64,000 nt of DNA, from the NCBI RefSeq assembly GCF_021245985.1, contig NZ_JAJQXA010000005.1, positions 1 through 64,000 on the forward strand, read 5' to 3'. Source of the DNA: Flavobacterium soyae. GTDB lineage: Bacteria; Bacteroidota; Bacteroidia; Flavobacteriales; Flavobacteriaceae. A program made the translations under genes and the position numbers. Under the pieces are notes generated by a model. That model ran no database searches. It was given only the letters and a program-made list of their open reading frames with translations, and had not been told where the DNA came from. Below are positions 26,987 through 36,968 of the stretch, in pieces (positions within the stretch are counted from its first letter, which is position 1; the number at the start of each line of letters is the position of its first letter).

Positions 26987-27715
26987 TTAGAAATTCGGAC
27001 TCAAATCGTATTTCTTGTAGAATTTATCCAAAACGTCAACAACTTCATCTTCAGTATCTACGATCTTGAATAAGTTCAAATCTTCTGGGCTTACAGTATG
27101 CATTTTTTCTACCAAAACCGTTTTTACCCAATCCAGTAAACCTGACCAAAATTCAACTCCAACCAAAATAATCGGGAATTTTCCAATTTTCTTAGTCTGA
27201 ATCAAAGTGATCGCTTCAAACATTTCATCCAGCGTTCCAAAACCTCCCGGCATAACCACAAAGCCTTGCGAATATTTTACGAACATAACTTTTCTCACAA
27301 AGAAATAATCAAAATTCAGGTTTTTATCGTGATCGATATAAGGATTAAAATGCTGTTCAAAAGGCAGTTCGATGTTTAAACCAACCGAAGTTCCGCCGCC
27401 TAAATGCGCACCTTTATTTCCGGCTTCCATAATTCCCGGGCCTCCTCCCGTAATTACACCATAACCGGCTTTACTAATTTTAAAAGCAATTTTTTCTGCC
27501 AGTAAATAATATTTATCATCTGGTTTTGTTCTCGCCGAACCAAAAATAGATACACACGGACCAATACGTCCCATGCTTTCGTAACCGTTTACAAATTCGG
27601 ACATGATTTTAAAAATCGCCCAGCTGTCATTTGTTCTAATTTCATTCCAGGTTTTTTGTTTTAAACTGTCCTGGATTACTTTATCCTCATCATTATCAAA
27701 ATCTTCTAATCTCAT
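26987..27715 (-). CDS. LOG-family protein (TIGR00730-type Rossmann fold)
   Basis: A 242-residue protein with the LOG signatures GGGPGIMEAGNKGA and PGGFGTLDEMFEA. LOG proteins are nucleoside 5'-monophosphate phosphoribohydrolases. Plant and some bacterial members release cytokinins from their nucleotides, and in most bacteria they act on AMP-like nucleotides. The N-terminal 50 residues (charged, DEDKVIQDSLKQKTWNEI) precede the Rossmann core, as in the longer bacterial subgroup. It has no operon partner; a structured repeat lies just upstream. Confidence 0.88.
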   Translation of the reverse strand: MRLEDFDNDEDKVIQDSLKQKTWNEIRTNDSWAIFKIMSEFVNGYESMGRIGPCVSIFGSARTKPDDKYYLLAEKIAFKISKAGYGVITGGGPGIMEAGNKGAHLGGGTSVGLNIELPFEQHFNPYIDHDKNLNFDYFFVRKVMFVKYSQGFVVMPGGFGTLDEMFEAITLIQTKKIGKFPIILVGVEFWSGLLDWVKTVLVEKMHTVSPEDLNLFKIVDTEDEVVDVLDKFYKKYDLSPNF

Positions 27716-27775
27716 TTTAGGTATTTTAATTATTTATATTTTATTAAGCTGTCATTTTAATTATAGTCGAAGGAA

Positions 27776-27878
27776 GGAGCTGATTCCTGCTGTCCACTAT
27801 ATTCCCGATAAACAAAAATTATGGCTAAAAAGCCTTGTTTTTCTAAATCGGGAGATGCCGTTCCCATCAGGGCTAGGC
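27776..27878 (-). ncRNA. Structured intergenic element, Flavo-1-like
   Basis: Read on the minus strand it begins CCTAGCCCTGATGGGAAC and ends GGAATCAGCTCC, with an inner stem formed by 27804-27815 (CCCGATAAACAA) and the matching TTGTTT...ATCGGG (27836-27852). The sequence and outer pairing resemble the Flavo-1 conserved RNA motif described by comparative genomics in Flavobacteria, from memory. It lies 61 bases upstream of the LOG gene, reading towards it, so it might be its leader or an independent element. Confidence 0.5.
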
Positions 27879-28104
27879 ATTAGTTTTCAATTAAACATTA
27901 GTTTAACTAAATACATCTTTCTTTCAAAGTTTAAAATTTTGACAAAAAAGGGATACTAAATTAACTCTTTTTTTGAGAATTGTTACAAAAAAGGAAATTT
28001 ATAATCTAAAAGCAACGTTTAGAAAAAGAGAAATTCAGTTTTTTAATTCATTATCAAATAATTGCGATAAATGAAATTTTAATAGCACATTATAATTGTG
28101 CTTA

Positions 28105-28560
28105 ATATGTGCCGTTCCTACGGAACTCTACTGCTTGGCACATTGATATTTTCAACGGATTGAAATCCGTTGCTACCGATATTTCGTTCCTACGGAACTT
28201 ATTTGCGCTGGGGCTATTCAACGACGGATTAAAATCCGTCGCTACCGACATGTCGTTCCTACGGAACTTTTGTAAAACAATCAATTTTAAAAAACCATTC
28301 AATCATTTTATATTGTAAAGAAAGGTTTTAATTCGTTGAAAATATCTATATCCTAATAATAGAGTTCCGTAGAAACAATACATGTTGCAGCAAAATATTT
28401 CATTCGCCCCAACAATAAAGTTCCGTAGGAACGACATGTCGGTAGCAACGGATTTTAATCCGTTGAAAATATAAATACGCCCCAAGAATAGAGTTCCGTA
28501 GGAACGGTACATATTGTAGAAACGGATTTCAATCCGTTAGTGATTTTGACACAACGGATT
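28105..28560. repeat. Cluster of palindromic REP-like units arranged as a large inverted repeat
   Basis: Two palindromes alternate. GTTCCTACGGAAC is at 28113-28125, 28186-28198 and 28255-28267, and in the other orientation at 28420-28432 and near 28493-28504. CAACGGATT..AATCCGTTG is at 28153-28172, 28222-28241 (as CGACGG...) and 28446-28465. The half 28105-28275 is broadly the reverse complement of 28330-28530. Between the palindromes the words GCTACCGA and TGTCG recur. Short open frames across it are translations of the repeat. Confidence 0.85.
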
Positions 28561-28597
28561 TTAATAAATTTTAATCCATCTCATTAATGACGATATT

Positions 28598-31429
28598 TTA
28601 TTCCAATTCTTTTTTCAAAAACTTAGCCGTATAACTTTTTTTATTTTTTGCCACTTCTTCCGGAGTACCTTTGGCAATTAATTGTCCGCCGCCTTTTCCG
28701 CCTTCAGGGCCAATATCAATAATATAATCTGCAAGTTTTATAACGTCCATATTATGTTCGATAACCAAGATTGTATTCCCTTTATCAACCAATTTATTGA
28801 TAACATCCATTAAAACGCGGATATCTTCAAAGTGTAATCCAGTTGTAGGTTCATCCAGAATATAAAACGTATTTCCTGTATCTTTTTTAGACAACTCTCC
28901 AGCCAGTTTTATACGCTGAGCTTCACCTCCAGAAAGCGTTGTGCTTTGTTGTCCAAGTGTAATATATCCTAAACCAACATCCTGGATTGTTTTTACTTTT
29001 CTGTAAATTTTCGGAATATTTTCAAAAAACGGAACAGCTTCATCAACTGTCATATCCAAAACATCCGAAATTGATTTTCCTTTGTATCGAATTTCTAGTG
29101 TTTCTCTGTTAAAACGTTTTCCCTGACACGTTTCGCATCCCACGTAAACATCTGGTAAAAAGTTCATTTCGATAGTTCTTACCCCAGAACCTTCGCAGGT
29201 TTCGCAGCGTCCGCCTTTTACATTAAAGCTGAAACGTCCGGCTTTATAACCACGAATCATACTTTCAGAAGTCATGGTAAACAGGTTTCTGATTTCTGTA
29301 AAAACTTCGGTATAAGTAGCTGGATTTGAACGCGGTGTTCTTCCAATTGGGCTTTGGTCAATATCAATTACTTTATCAATATGTTCTAAACCTTCAATCT
29401 TTTTATAAGGCTGTGGTTTTTTTACTCCGTTAAAATAATAAGCGTTCAGAATAGGATAGAGCGTCTCGTTAATCAAGGTCGATTTTCCACTTCCTGAAAC
29501 TCCAGTAACGCAGATTAATTGTCCTAAAGGTAATTCTATCGAAACATTTTTCAGGTTATTTCCCGTTGCTCCGGTTAGTTTTAAAAATTTTTCGTTTCCT
29601 TTTCTTCGCTTTTTTGGAATCTCTAATTTCATTTTACCATTCAAATATTGAGCGGTAATGGTATTCGATTTTAAAGTTTCTGCCGGAGTTCCTATGCTGA
29701 TAATTTCTCCGCCGTATTTTCCGGCTTTTGGGCCAATATCAATTACATAATCTGCGGTTTCGATCATGTCTTTATCATGTTCAACAACAATAACCGAGTT
29801 TCCAATATCACGTAATTGCTCCAGAGATTTAATCAGTTTTTCATTGTCTCTTTGGTGTAAACCAATACTTGGTTCATCCAAAATATATAAAACACCAACC
29901 AACTGTGAGCCAATTTGTGTTGCTAATCGAATGCGCTGTGCTTCACCTCCCGAAAGTGATTTTGAACTTCGGCTTAAAGCCAGATAATTCAAACCAACAT
30001 TCATTAAAAAGTTCAAACGATCTTTGATTTCTTTTACAACTTCAGAAGCAATTAAAAGCTGTTTATCAGTTAAATGACTATTTAAATCCTGAAACCAAGC
30101 TGTTAAATCTGAAATATCCATATCACACAATTCAGTGATATTTTTTTCATTAACCCTAAAAAACAACGCTTCTTTTTTAAGACGAGAACCTTCGCAAACC
30201 GGACAGTTAATTTCATCCATGAAATCTTTTGCCCAGCGTTTTATGCTTGTAGTTGCGCTTTCGTCATATTGATTTTTGATGAAATTTGAAATTCCTTCAA
30301 AATCAATTTTGTATTCTCTTGTTACGCCAAGATCTTTTGAATTGATGGCAAATTTATCTTTTCCTCCATATAAAATCATCTGCATGGCTTCTTCAGGAAT
30401 TTTTTCAATTGGATCTGTAATTTTAAACCCAAATTTTTCCCCAATAGTTTCTAACTGCTTAAAAATCCATGAAGATTTATATTCGCCAAGCGGAGCAAAT
30501 CCACCGCTTTTAATCGATAATTTCGGATTTGGTATGATCTTTTTAACGTTGATTTCGTGAACCGTTCCTAATCCGTTACAATGCGGACAAGCACCTTTTG
30601 GTGAATTAAAAGAAAATAAATTTGGTTCTGGATTTTGATACGAAATTCCGGTTGTTGGACACATCAAATTTCGGCTGAAATAACGAACTTCATTTGTATC
30701 CTGATCTAAAATCATTAATACATTTTCGCCATGATGCATCGCTGTATTAATACTTTCCGCCAATCGTTTTTGATTGTCTTCGGTATTTTCAATCAACATT
30801 CTGTCAACTACAATTTCAATATCGTGCGTTTTGTAACGATCCAGTTTCATTCCTGTAACCAAATCCTGAACTTCACCATTTACACGGACTTTTAAAAATC
30901 CTTGTTTGGTAATTTGTTGAAATAACTCAGCATAATGTCCTTTTCTGGCTTTAATTACCGGGGCAAGAATATTAATGCGCTTGCCATTGTAATCCTGAAT
31001 AATCAAATCCTTAATTTGTTCATCAGAATAGGAAACCATTTTTTCGCCGGTGTTGTAACTGTAAGCGTCAGCACCACGAGCATATAAAAGTCGAAGGAAA
31101 TCGTATATTTCAGTAATAGTTCCTACGGTTGAACGCGGACTTTTACTGGTTGTTTTTTGTTCAATTGCAATAACCGGCGAAAGTCCGTCGATTTTATCTA
31201 CATCCGGACGTTCTAATCCGCCAAGGAACTGCCTCGCATATGCAGAAAAAGTTTCTACATAACGGCGCTGACCTTCAGCATAAATGGTATCAAACGCTAA
31301 TGATGATTTTCCCGAACCCGAAAGACCTGTTATTACAACCAGTTTTTCACGCGGAATAGAAATATCGATATTTTTTAGATTATGAACTCTTGCGCCAAGA
31401 ACTTCAATAGTATTGTCTTTATCTAGCAT
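28598..31429 (-). CDS. uvrA: Excinuclease ABC subunit A
   Basis: A 943-residue DNA damage recognition ATPase of nucleotide excision repair. It has two ABC modules: Walker [21 protein letters not shown] near residue 28 and [15 protein letters not shown] in the second half, and two signatures LSGGEAQRI. Zinc modules are [16 protein letters not shown] and the CETCEGSG...CETCQGKRF pair. ATG at 31429 ([22 protein letters not shown]) was chosen; an in-frame TTG four codons upstream is not needed. Complete and monocistronic. Confidence 0.97.
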   Translation of the reverse strand: MLDKDNTIEVLGARVHNLKNIDISIPREKLVVITGLSGSGKSSLAFDTIYAEGQRRYVETFSAYARQFLGGLERPDVDKIDGLSPVIAIEQKTTSKSPRSTVGTITEIYDFLRLLYARGADAYSYNTGEKMVSYSDEQIKDLIIQDYNGKRINILAPVIKARKGHYAELFQQITKQGFLKVRVNGEVQDLVTGMKLDRYKTHDIEIVVDRMLIENTEDNQKRLAESINTAMHHGENVLMILDQDTNEVRYFSRNLMCPTTGISYQNPEPNLFSFNSPKGACPHCNGLGTVHEINVKKIIPNPKLSIKSGGFAPLGEYKSSWIFKQLETIGEKFGFKITDPIEKIPEEAMQMILYGGKDKFAINSKDLGVTREYKIDFEGISNFIKNQYDESATTSIKRWAKDFMDEINCPVCEGSRLKKEALFFRVNEKNITELCDMDISDLTAWFQDLNSHLTDKQLLIASEVVKEIKDRLNFLMNVGLNYLALSRSSKSLSGGEAQRIRLATQIGSQLVGVLYILDEPSIGLHQRDNEKLIKSLEQLRDIGNSVIVVEHDKDMIETADYVIDIGPKAGKYGGEIISIGTPAETLKSNTITAQYLNGKMKLEIPKKRRKGNEKFLKLTGATGNNLKNVSIELPLGQLICVTGVSGSGKSTLINETLYPILNAYYFNGVKKPQPYKKIEGLEHIDKVIDIDQSPIGRTPRSNPATYTEVFTEIRNLFTMTSESMIRGYKAGRFSFNVKGGRCETCEGSGVRTIEMNFLPDVYVGCETCQGKRFNRETLEIRYKGKSISDVLDMTVDEAVPFFENIPKIYRKVKTIQDVGLGYITLGQQSTTLSGGEAQRIKLAGELSKKDTGNTFYILDEPTTGLHFEDIRVLMDVINKLVDKGNTILVIEHNMDVIKLADYIIDIGPEGGKGGGQLIAKGTPEEVAKNKKSYTAKFLKKELE

Positions 31430-31530
31430 AAATTTGAGCAAAACGCAAAGTTACCACTTTGATTTGTTCTTTTAGTACTAGAGTATAGAAGTTTATGTTA
31501 AAAATTGTAACAAAATAACGCTAGCCTAAA

Positions 31531-32484
31531 CTAGCGTTTTCTCTTTCTTGTTGCCATATATTCCTCGATGGCTTCTTTGGTCGTGTACCAGTTTCGGCCT
31601 TCTTTGTAGGCGTCGATTTTTCCTGTTCTGGCCAGTAAACTTACATATTCCTGACCGTAAGCGGCTTCTGGTTCGCTTACAATATTTATGATAGGCTGAT
31701 AATCATAACTGCTGTCCGGCATCGCGGTTAAATATATATTTAAAGTTCGCTCCAGTGCCTGGCACATCAAAAGGGTTAACTTTTGATAATTGCCATTGTT
31801 TGCCTGATTAAGTGCTTCGTAATATTTTTTTCTATCGTTTTTAAGGACAATTGCCGGCGGAAAACCGCAACGCATTAATAACAGGTTCATGCTTAAACGA
31901 ACGGTGCGGCCGTTTCCATCAAAAAATGGATGTATCCAGACTAATTTATGATGATAAATTGTTGCCAGCTCTATATCGTTTAATCCTAAAGGATTTGTAT
32001 TGATAAAATCGATTAATTCATCTAAAAGATCTGAAACTTTATTGGCGTTTGGAGGCATAAAATTAGCTCCCGAAATTCGAACGCCGCCATTGCGGATACG
32101 ACCTGCAAAATCATCTTCGATAGAACGTAAAACTAAACCGTGGATGGAAAGAATATCAATGCTTCGAAGTTTGTAAGTATCATCAACAATTGAATATAAA
32201 TAATCAATTGCTTTGTCGTGATTGTGTGTTTCAAAGTGTTCCCGAAGCGATTTCCCTTTTATAGTCATTCCTTCCTGAATTACCATTTGGGTTTCGCGTA
32301 AACTCATTGTGTTTCCTTCAATGCTGTTTGAATTGTAGGTCCATTCTAGCGATAAACTTTCGCGGATTTTGTGTAAAGCGATATTAGGCAGTGGTCTGCT
32401 GTTTTGCAGATCGAGCCTTTTTTGGTATAATCGATCAAATGTTGATTGAAATTCTTCTCTGTATGTTAAGTCTATGTTCCACAT
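31531..32484 (-). CDS. Fic-domain protein (AMPylase-type), class II
   Basis: A 317-residue protein. The catalytic Fic motif HPFFDGNGRTVR is at residues 185-196. An inhibitory-helix motif of the form S-x-x-x-E-G occurs before the core, S52-NSI-E56-G57, which marks class II Fic proteins that are held inactive by their own N-terminal helix. Such enzymes transfer AMP from ATP to Ser, Thr or Tyr of target proteins. The C-terminal 60 residues (ending RKRKR) look like a small winged-helix. No antitoxin gene lies beside it, in line with self-inhibition. Confidence 0.9.
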   Translation of the reverse strand: MWNIDLTYREEFQSTFDRLYQKRLDLQNSRPLPNIALHKIRESLSLEWTYNSNSIEGNTMSLRETQMVIQEGMTIKGKSLREHFETHNHDKAIDYLYSIVDDTYKLRSIDILSIHGLVLRSIEDDFAGRIRNGGVRISGANFMPPNANKVSDLLDELIDFINTNPLGLNDIELATIYHHKLVWIHPFFDGNGRTVRLSMNLLLMRCGFPPAIVLKNDRKKYYEALNQANNGNYQKLTLLMCQALERTLNIYLTAMPDSSYDYQPIINIVSEPEAAYGQEYVSLLARTGKIDAYKEGRNWYTTKEAIEEYMATRKRKR

Positions 32485-32547
32485 AATCCTACAAAATTAC
32501 TTCTTAATATCGGATATTCCAAATTTTTAACTTATCCGGTATTAAGC

Positions 32548-34332
32548 TTATTCTATTGTCATGGAACGAAGTTTCATTCTGTAGGCTTCAAGTGCAATAG
32601 ATTTTGAGATCATACCAAAATATTTTTCATTTCGTAAAACGGGAAGAAAAGCGGTTTTTGATCTTTCGAATTTAGTCATTACGACCTCCATGCTGTCATT
32701 TGAAGAAATCGTCGCAGCCGGAGTTTTCATTACGTCTTTGATCAAAGTATATTTTACACGGTAAGCATTAAAGATAATTTCTCGAATATCATTAAAATGT
32801 ACTACACCAACAAGTTCTCTTTCATTATTTACAACGGCAAAAATTACCTGATTGGAGTGTGAAATAAGATCAACTAATTTGCTTAAATGTTCTTCTGGGG
32901 AAACCGTTAAATAATCAGTTTGAATGATGGTGTCAATATCTAAAGTCGATAAAATGTTAGAGTCTTTGTTGCTGGTAAAAGCATGCCCTTTTTTAGCCAG
33001 ATTTTTTACGTCAAGCGAATATTTTTCAAAACGTTTTGAAATAGCAAAACTGATTGACGAAACAATCATAAGCGGAATCATTAAACCATAACCTCCGGTG
33101 ATTTCTGCAATAAGGAAAATTGCAGTAAGCGGTGCATGAAATAATCCGCTCAAAATTCCGGCCATTCCAACCATTGTAAAATTACTGATAGGTAATTTTG
33201 CTAAACCGGTAAGAATGATAAATTTAGAAAAGAAATAACCTAAATATGATCCTAAAAATAGGGAAGGAGCAAAGTTTCCTCCGTTTCCACCACTTCCAAT
33301 TGTAAGTCCCGAAGCAAATACTTTTATCATCATGGTACAACCCACAAAAAGCAATAAAACCCATTGGTTGTTTCTCCAGCTGGCAAATAAGGTATTATCT
33401 AATAATTGCCCGGGATCACTTTCTGATAAGATTTTGATACTTTCGTAACCTTCACCAAACAGTGTTGGAAATATAAAAATAAGAAGCGCGAGAAGTGAAG
33501 AACCAATCAGGGCTTTTTTATAAGGTCCCATTTTTAGTTCTGAAAAATAATGCTCTACTTTTTGAAAATTTCTAGAGTAATACACAGCAATTGCGCCCGT
33601 TAAAACACCTAAAACTACATAAAAAGGAATATTGTGATAATCAAAAGTTTCTTGTTTTTTGAAAGATAAAAGAATGCTTTCATCTAACACAATTGCCGAA
33701 ACCAAAGCTCCGGTTGCTGCCGAAATCATAATTGGCGTAAAGGCAGAAATACTAACATCGACCAAGAGAACTTCTATAGCAAAAAGAACTCCGGCAATAG
33801 GTGCATTAAAAGCAGCCGCAATTCCTGCCGCAACACCACAGCCAATCAGTAAAGTTCTGTCTTTATAAGCTAATTTATAATTCTGCGCATAGTTTGAACC
33901 AAAAGCAGCTCCTGTAATCACAATTGGGCTTTCTAAACCTGCAGATCCCCCTAAACCCACAGTCAAAGAGCTTGTAACAATCTGTGCGTACATTTGTTTT
34001 TTCGGAATTATACTCGCTTTTTTAGCAACAGCGTATAAAATTTGCGAAGTTCCTTTTTGAATGGTTCCGTTTAAAACTTTTTTCACGACCAAAACAGTTA
34101 GTAAAATACCAATAATGGGCAGGATACTATTAATAAAACCTAATTTTAAAATTCCGCTGATGTAAGTTGCAAATGAAAAAACGCTATGGGCAAATGTTTT
34201 TAAAACAATTACCGCAAACGCACAGGAAATTCCGACCAAAACACTGGATAAAAAAATGAATTGCTTTGGTGTCAAAATAGATTGAGCTAAAGCAATAATA
34301 CTTTCTAATCTTCGAAAAAGTTTTTTTATCAT
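32548..34332 (-). CDS. ClC-family chloride channel/antiporter with CBS pair
   Basis: A 594-residue inner-membrane protein with the ClC pore (about residues 20-440) and a C-terminal pair of CBS domains (about 465-590). The selectivity segments are GGSAGLESPIV (the place of GSGIP/GREGP) and GSGGNGGNFAPSLFLGSYLG. The CBS segments ending SMEVVMTKFERSKTAFLPVL probably bind a nucleotide and control gating. Whether it works as channel or Cl/H exchanger cannot be read with confidence. Separate from its neighbours. Confidence 0.9.
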   Translation of the reverse strand: MIKKLFRRLESIIALAQSILTPKQFIFLSSVLVGISCAFAVIVLKTFAHSVFSFATYISGILKLGFINSILPIIGILLTVLVVKKVLNGTIQKGTSQILYAVAKKASIIPKKQMYAQIVTSSLTVGLGGSAGLESPIVITGAAFGSNYAQNYKLAYKDRTLLIGCGVAAGIAAAFNAPIAGVLFAIEVLLVDVSISAFTPIMISAATGALVSAIVLDESILLSFKKQETFDYHNIPFYVVLGVLTGAIAVYYSRNFQKVEHYFSELKMGPYKKALIGSSLLALLIFIFPTLFGEGYESIKILSESDPGQLLDNTLFASWRNNQWVLLLFVGCTMMIKVFASGLTIGSGGNGGNFAPSLFLGSYLGYFFSKFIILTGLAKLPISNFTMVGMAGILSGLFHAPLTAIFLIAEITGGYGLMIPLMIVSSISFAISKRFEKYSLDVKNLAKKGHAFTSNKDSNILSTLDIDTIIQTDYLTVSPEEHLSKLVDLISHSNQVIFAVVNNERELVGVVHFNDIREIIFNAYRVKYTLIKDVMKTPAATISSNDSMEVVMTKFERSKTAFLPVLRNEKYFGMISKSIALEAYRMKLRSMTIE

Positions 34333-34417
34333 TGTATTTTTAAAAAGTTACGGGAGAATGCAAATTTAGCTTTAAACATTCGATTTTGTCAAATTTTTCT
34401 ACTAAAATCTTTTTACT

Positions 34418-36100
34418 TTAAAATCCCGCAGCTTTGTCATCACCACGAAAATCGGCACCTCCCTCAAGAGTATTGTCTGGCAGAACCAAAATGGCATCTA
34501 CTTTACCAATTACAGGTGTAGTTTTTTCGTTGATTAAATATCCTTTAGCTTTTAAACTTTCGATAGTATTATAATTGAACGTATTTGGCTCAAATGTAAT
34601 AAGATCCGGAAGCCATTGATGATGAAAACGAGGTGCATTTACAGCTGCCTGCATACTTAAATTATACTCGTATACATTTAGGATAGTCTGCAATACAGAT
34701 GTTATAATGGTAGACCCGCCCGGAGAACCTACAACCATAAATAATTTTCCGTTTTTTTCTACAATTGTCGGTGTCATAGAACTTAGCATTCTTTTTTGAG
34801 GGGCAATACTGTTGGCTTCGTTTCCAACTAATCCAAACATATTTGGTGATCCCGGTTTTGCACTAAAATCATCCATTTCGTTGTTTAAGAAAAAGCCTAA
34901 TTCATCACAATAATATTTAGACCCAAAACCGTCATTTATTGTTGTGGTTGCAGAAACAGCATTTCCAAATTGATCTACAATTGAATAATGCGTTGTTTCG
35001 GTACTTTCGTTATACGTAATTTTTCCTTCTTTTATTTCTGATGATAATGAAGCTTTCTCTGAGTCAAAATTCGACATTCTTTCTTTTAAGTAAGAATCTG
35101 ATAAAAGGCCATTAATTGGAATTTTTACAAAATCGGGATCTCCTAAAAACTGACTTCTATCGGCATAAGCTCTTCTTTCTGCTTCAACAATTACCTGAAT
35201 CGACTGTTCTGAATTATGCTTCATTTTTGATAAATAAAATGGAGAAATCATTTTCAGAATCTGTGCCAGACAAATACCGCCGCTGCTTGGCGGACCCATC
35301 GAAGTAATCTTTAAATCTTTGTAATCAAACTGCAGCGGATTCCTCCATTTTGCTTCGTAAGATGCTAAATCTTTCAACGTAATAATACCGCCTTTTTTCT
35401 TAAGATAATCAACTAAAACCTGAGCAGTTTTGCCTTTGTAAAATTCATCTTTTCCGCCTTTTAAAATTCGTTTAAGCGTACTGGCAAGCGCAGGATATTT
35501 GATTGTATCGCCTTCCTTAAACTTTCCGGCCATTAGTGTATTTGGTCCATTTGCTTTTACAATGGCATCATGATAATTCTCAAGCTGTTTTTGCTGTTTT
35601 AGTGTTACAACGACACCTTTTTCTGCAAGTGCAATAACAGGTTTTAAGATTTCTGACATGGGCAGAGAACCAAATTTTTTATGAACGGCAAAAACTCCGG
35701 CTATGGTTCCGGGAACGCCTATTGCAAAAGGAGTTTCGGTGCTTTTTCCGGGAATTACATTTCCGTCTTTGTCCAGAAACATATTTTTTGTTGCAGCAAG
35801 CGGCGCTTTTTCACGGTAATCTAAACTTCCAACTTCGCCATTTGCTTTTCGGTAAACCATAAATCCGCCGCCGCCAAGATTTCCCGCATACGGATAGGCT
35901 ACTGCCAGAGCCAGTTCGGTTGCGGCCATGGCATCAAATGCATTACCGCCTTTTTTCATTATTTCTACACCAATTTTTGATGCTTCTATGCGAGCCGAAA
36001 CGACCATTGCTTTTGAAGCTGTTAAACCAGTTGGTGCTGCAGCATGCTGTGCAAAACTATAAAAAGATATAAAATAAATAAGAAGTGAAATTTTTTTCAT
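34418..36100 (-). CDS. ggt: Gamma-glutamyltransferase / glutathione hydrolase
   Basis: A 560-residue periplasmic enzyme that is cleaved by itself into two subunits. A signal peptide (MKKISLLIYFISFYSFAQ) starts at ATG 36100; the longer open frame upstream overlaps the next gene and lacks sense. Features: GGNAFDAMAATELALAVAYPYAGNLGGGGF near 51-80, and the nucleophile T369 in STETTHYSIVDQFGNAVSATTTIN, where autocleavage creates the new N-terminus. MLSSMTPTIV and GSPGGSTIITSVLQ follow. It hydrolyses or transfers the gamma-glutamyl group of glutathione and related peptides. Confidence 0.95.
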   Translation of the reverse strand: MKKISLLIYFISFYSFAQHAAAPTGLTASKAMVVSARIEASKIGVEIMKKGGNAFDAMAATELALAVAYPYAGNLGGGGFMVYRKANGEVGSLDYREKAPLAATKNMFLDKDGNVIPGKSTETPFAIGVPGTIAGVFAVHKKFGSLPMSEILKPVIALAEKGVVVTLKQQKQLENYHDAIVKANGPNTLMAGKFKEGDTIKYPALASTLKRILKGGKDEFYKGKTAQVLVDYLKKKGGIITLKDLASYEAKWRNPLQFDYKDLKITSMGPPSSGGICLAQILKMISPFYLSKMKHNSEQSIQVIVEAERRAYADRSQFLGDPDFVKIPINGLLSDSYLKERMSNFDSEKASLSSEIKEGKITYNESTETTHYSIVDQFGNAVSATTTINDGFGSKYYCDELGFFLNNEMDDFSAKPGSPNMFGLVGNEANSIAPQKRMLSSMTPTIVEKNGKLFMVVGSPGGSTIITSVLQTILNVYEYNLSMQAAVNAPRFHHQWLPDLITFEPNTFNYNTIESLKAKGYLINEKTTPVIGKVDAILVLPDNTLEGGADFRGDDKAAGF

Positions 36101-36131
36101 AACAAGAACATATTTTATAAAATGGTTAGAT

Positions 36132-36716
36132 TTATAAGGAAAGTAACTTTTGTTTGGCTTGTTGTTGAACATCCTCAAAAAAGAGAGTAAATTCCTGTTC
36201 AAATTCTGTATAAAATTCTTTTAATTCTTCACTGGCAAACTGCATTTTTGAAACATTTCTCGACCTTCTGTCCATCTGAGTTAAAATTTGATGGATTCCT
36301 TCGACAGTTCTGTAACTTAAAAGCCAGTTTCTTTCAATCATGTAAGGCATTAAGCCTTGAGTTTTTTCGGTTAAAACAGCATAATTTTCATGCAGTGAAT
36401 TGTAAAAACGATTAATGAAATCTTCTAATTTTTCATCGGAATAATTTGCCCAGTTTTTGGCTAAAAAATGATCGTAAACTATATCTATAATTACTCCCGA
36501 ATAATGGTGGTATTTATCATGTAGACGCCTTGTACTTTGTCTAAAAACATCATGAGAGTCAGTATAAGTGTCAATAAATCGGTGCAAAAGAATTCCTTTT
36601 TGAACATCTTGCGGAAAATGTTCAAACTGTTTTCCGCGAATGCCGTCAGCCATAAAATTGCCAATTTTAATTAAGTCATTATCACCGGAAAGATATATAT
36701 GGGCTAAGAAATTCAT
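36132..36716 (-). CDS. ACP phosphodiesterase-like protein (AcpH/DUF479 family)
   Basis: A 194-residue protein of the HD-like AcpH family. The start MNFLAHIYLSGDNDLIKIGNFMADGIRG and the motif LLHRFIDTYTDSHDVF are typical and hold the metal-binding His/Asp residues. E. coli AcpH removes the 4'-phosphopantetheine arm from acyl carrier protein; the Bacteroidota members have not all been shown to do so. The gene precedes ggt on the same strand with 31 bases between, so cotranscription is possible. Confidence 0.82.
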   Translation of the reverse strand: MNFLAHIYLSGDNDLIKIGNFMADGIRGKQFEHFPQDVQKGILLHRFIDTYTDSHDVFRQSTRRLHDKYHHYSGVIIDIVYDHFLAKNWANYSDEKLEDFINRFYNSLHENYAVLTEKTQGLMPYMIERNWLLSYRTVEGIHQILTQMDRRSRNVSKMQFASEELKEFYTEFEQEFTLFFEDVQQQAKQKLLSL

Positions 36717-36726
36717 TTTTTTTTAT

Positions 36727-36930
36727 CTAGGTTACTAAGGTTCTAAGTTGCTAAGAAACTAAGTTGTTTTAGTAAAAGTATGAAAACTTTTTCAGATCGT
36801 TTTGTTATATTATTCTGCTTTAGACTTTCGTTATTAATTATTTTTTAATAATCTTAGAATCTTAGCAACTTCGAGCCATAGTAACTTTTTTTAAAATCTT
36901 AGCCTCTTAGCACCTCAGAACCTTAGCAAC
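36727..36930. repeat. Repeat region with inverted TTCTAAGTTGCTAAG units
   Basis: GGTTACTAAGGTTCTAAGTTGC near 36730 is inverted in the words ATCTTAGCAACT, CTTAGCCTCTTAG and AACCTTAGCAAC between 36851 and 36930. The region separates divergent genes and ends just before the glmM promoter box. Confidence 0.65.
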
Positions 36931-36935
36931 TTTTT

Positions 36936-36943
36936 TATATTTG
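36936..36943 (+). promoter_or_regulatory. -7 promoter box of glmM
   Basis: TATATTTG matches TAnnTTTG exactly and lies 25 bases before the glmM ATG. No good -33 TTG is seen. Confidence 0.55.
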
Positions 36944-36968
36944 TAATAAAATAACAGAACTCACAAAG

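Larger units (their letters stand above)
27716..28597. other. Gene-free repeat-rich stretch between LOG and uvrA
   Basis: These 880 bases hold the Flavo-1-like element and the palindrome cluster; about 27880-28100 is plain AT-rich sequence. No plausible gene. Confidence 0.6.

Noticed and set aside
28102..28512. Several 66-69 codon frames on both strands, and the idea of a CRISPR array
   Set aside because: They are translations of the repeated palindromes. The repeats are short, self-complementary, inverted in orientation and irregularly spaced, with no spacers of even length and no cas genes.
31430..31441. TTG start four codons upstream in uvrA
   Set aside because: The ATG at 31429 starts the conserved N-terminus.
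31531..32484. Fic protein as toxin of a toxin-antitoxin pair
   Set aside because: No antitoxin gene is adjacent, and the inhibitory motif is within the protein itself.
36101..36202. Longer N-terminus of the gamma-glutamyltransferase
   Set aside because: It overlaps the next gene and would bury the signal peptide that begins at 36100.
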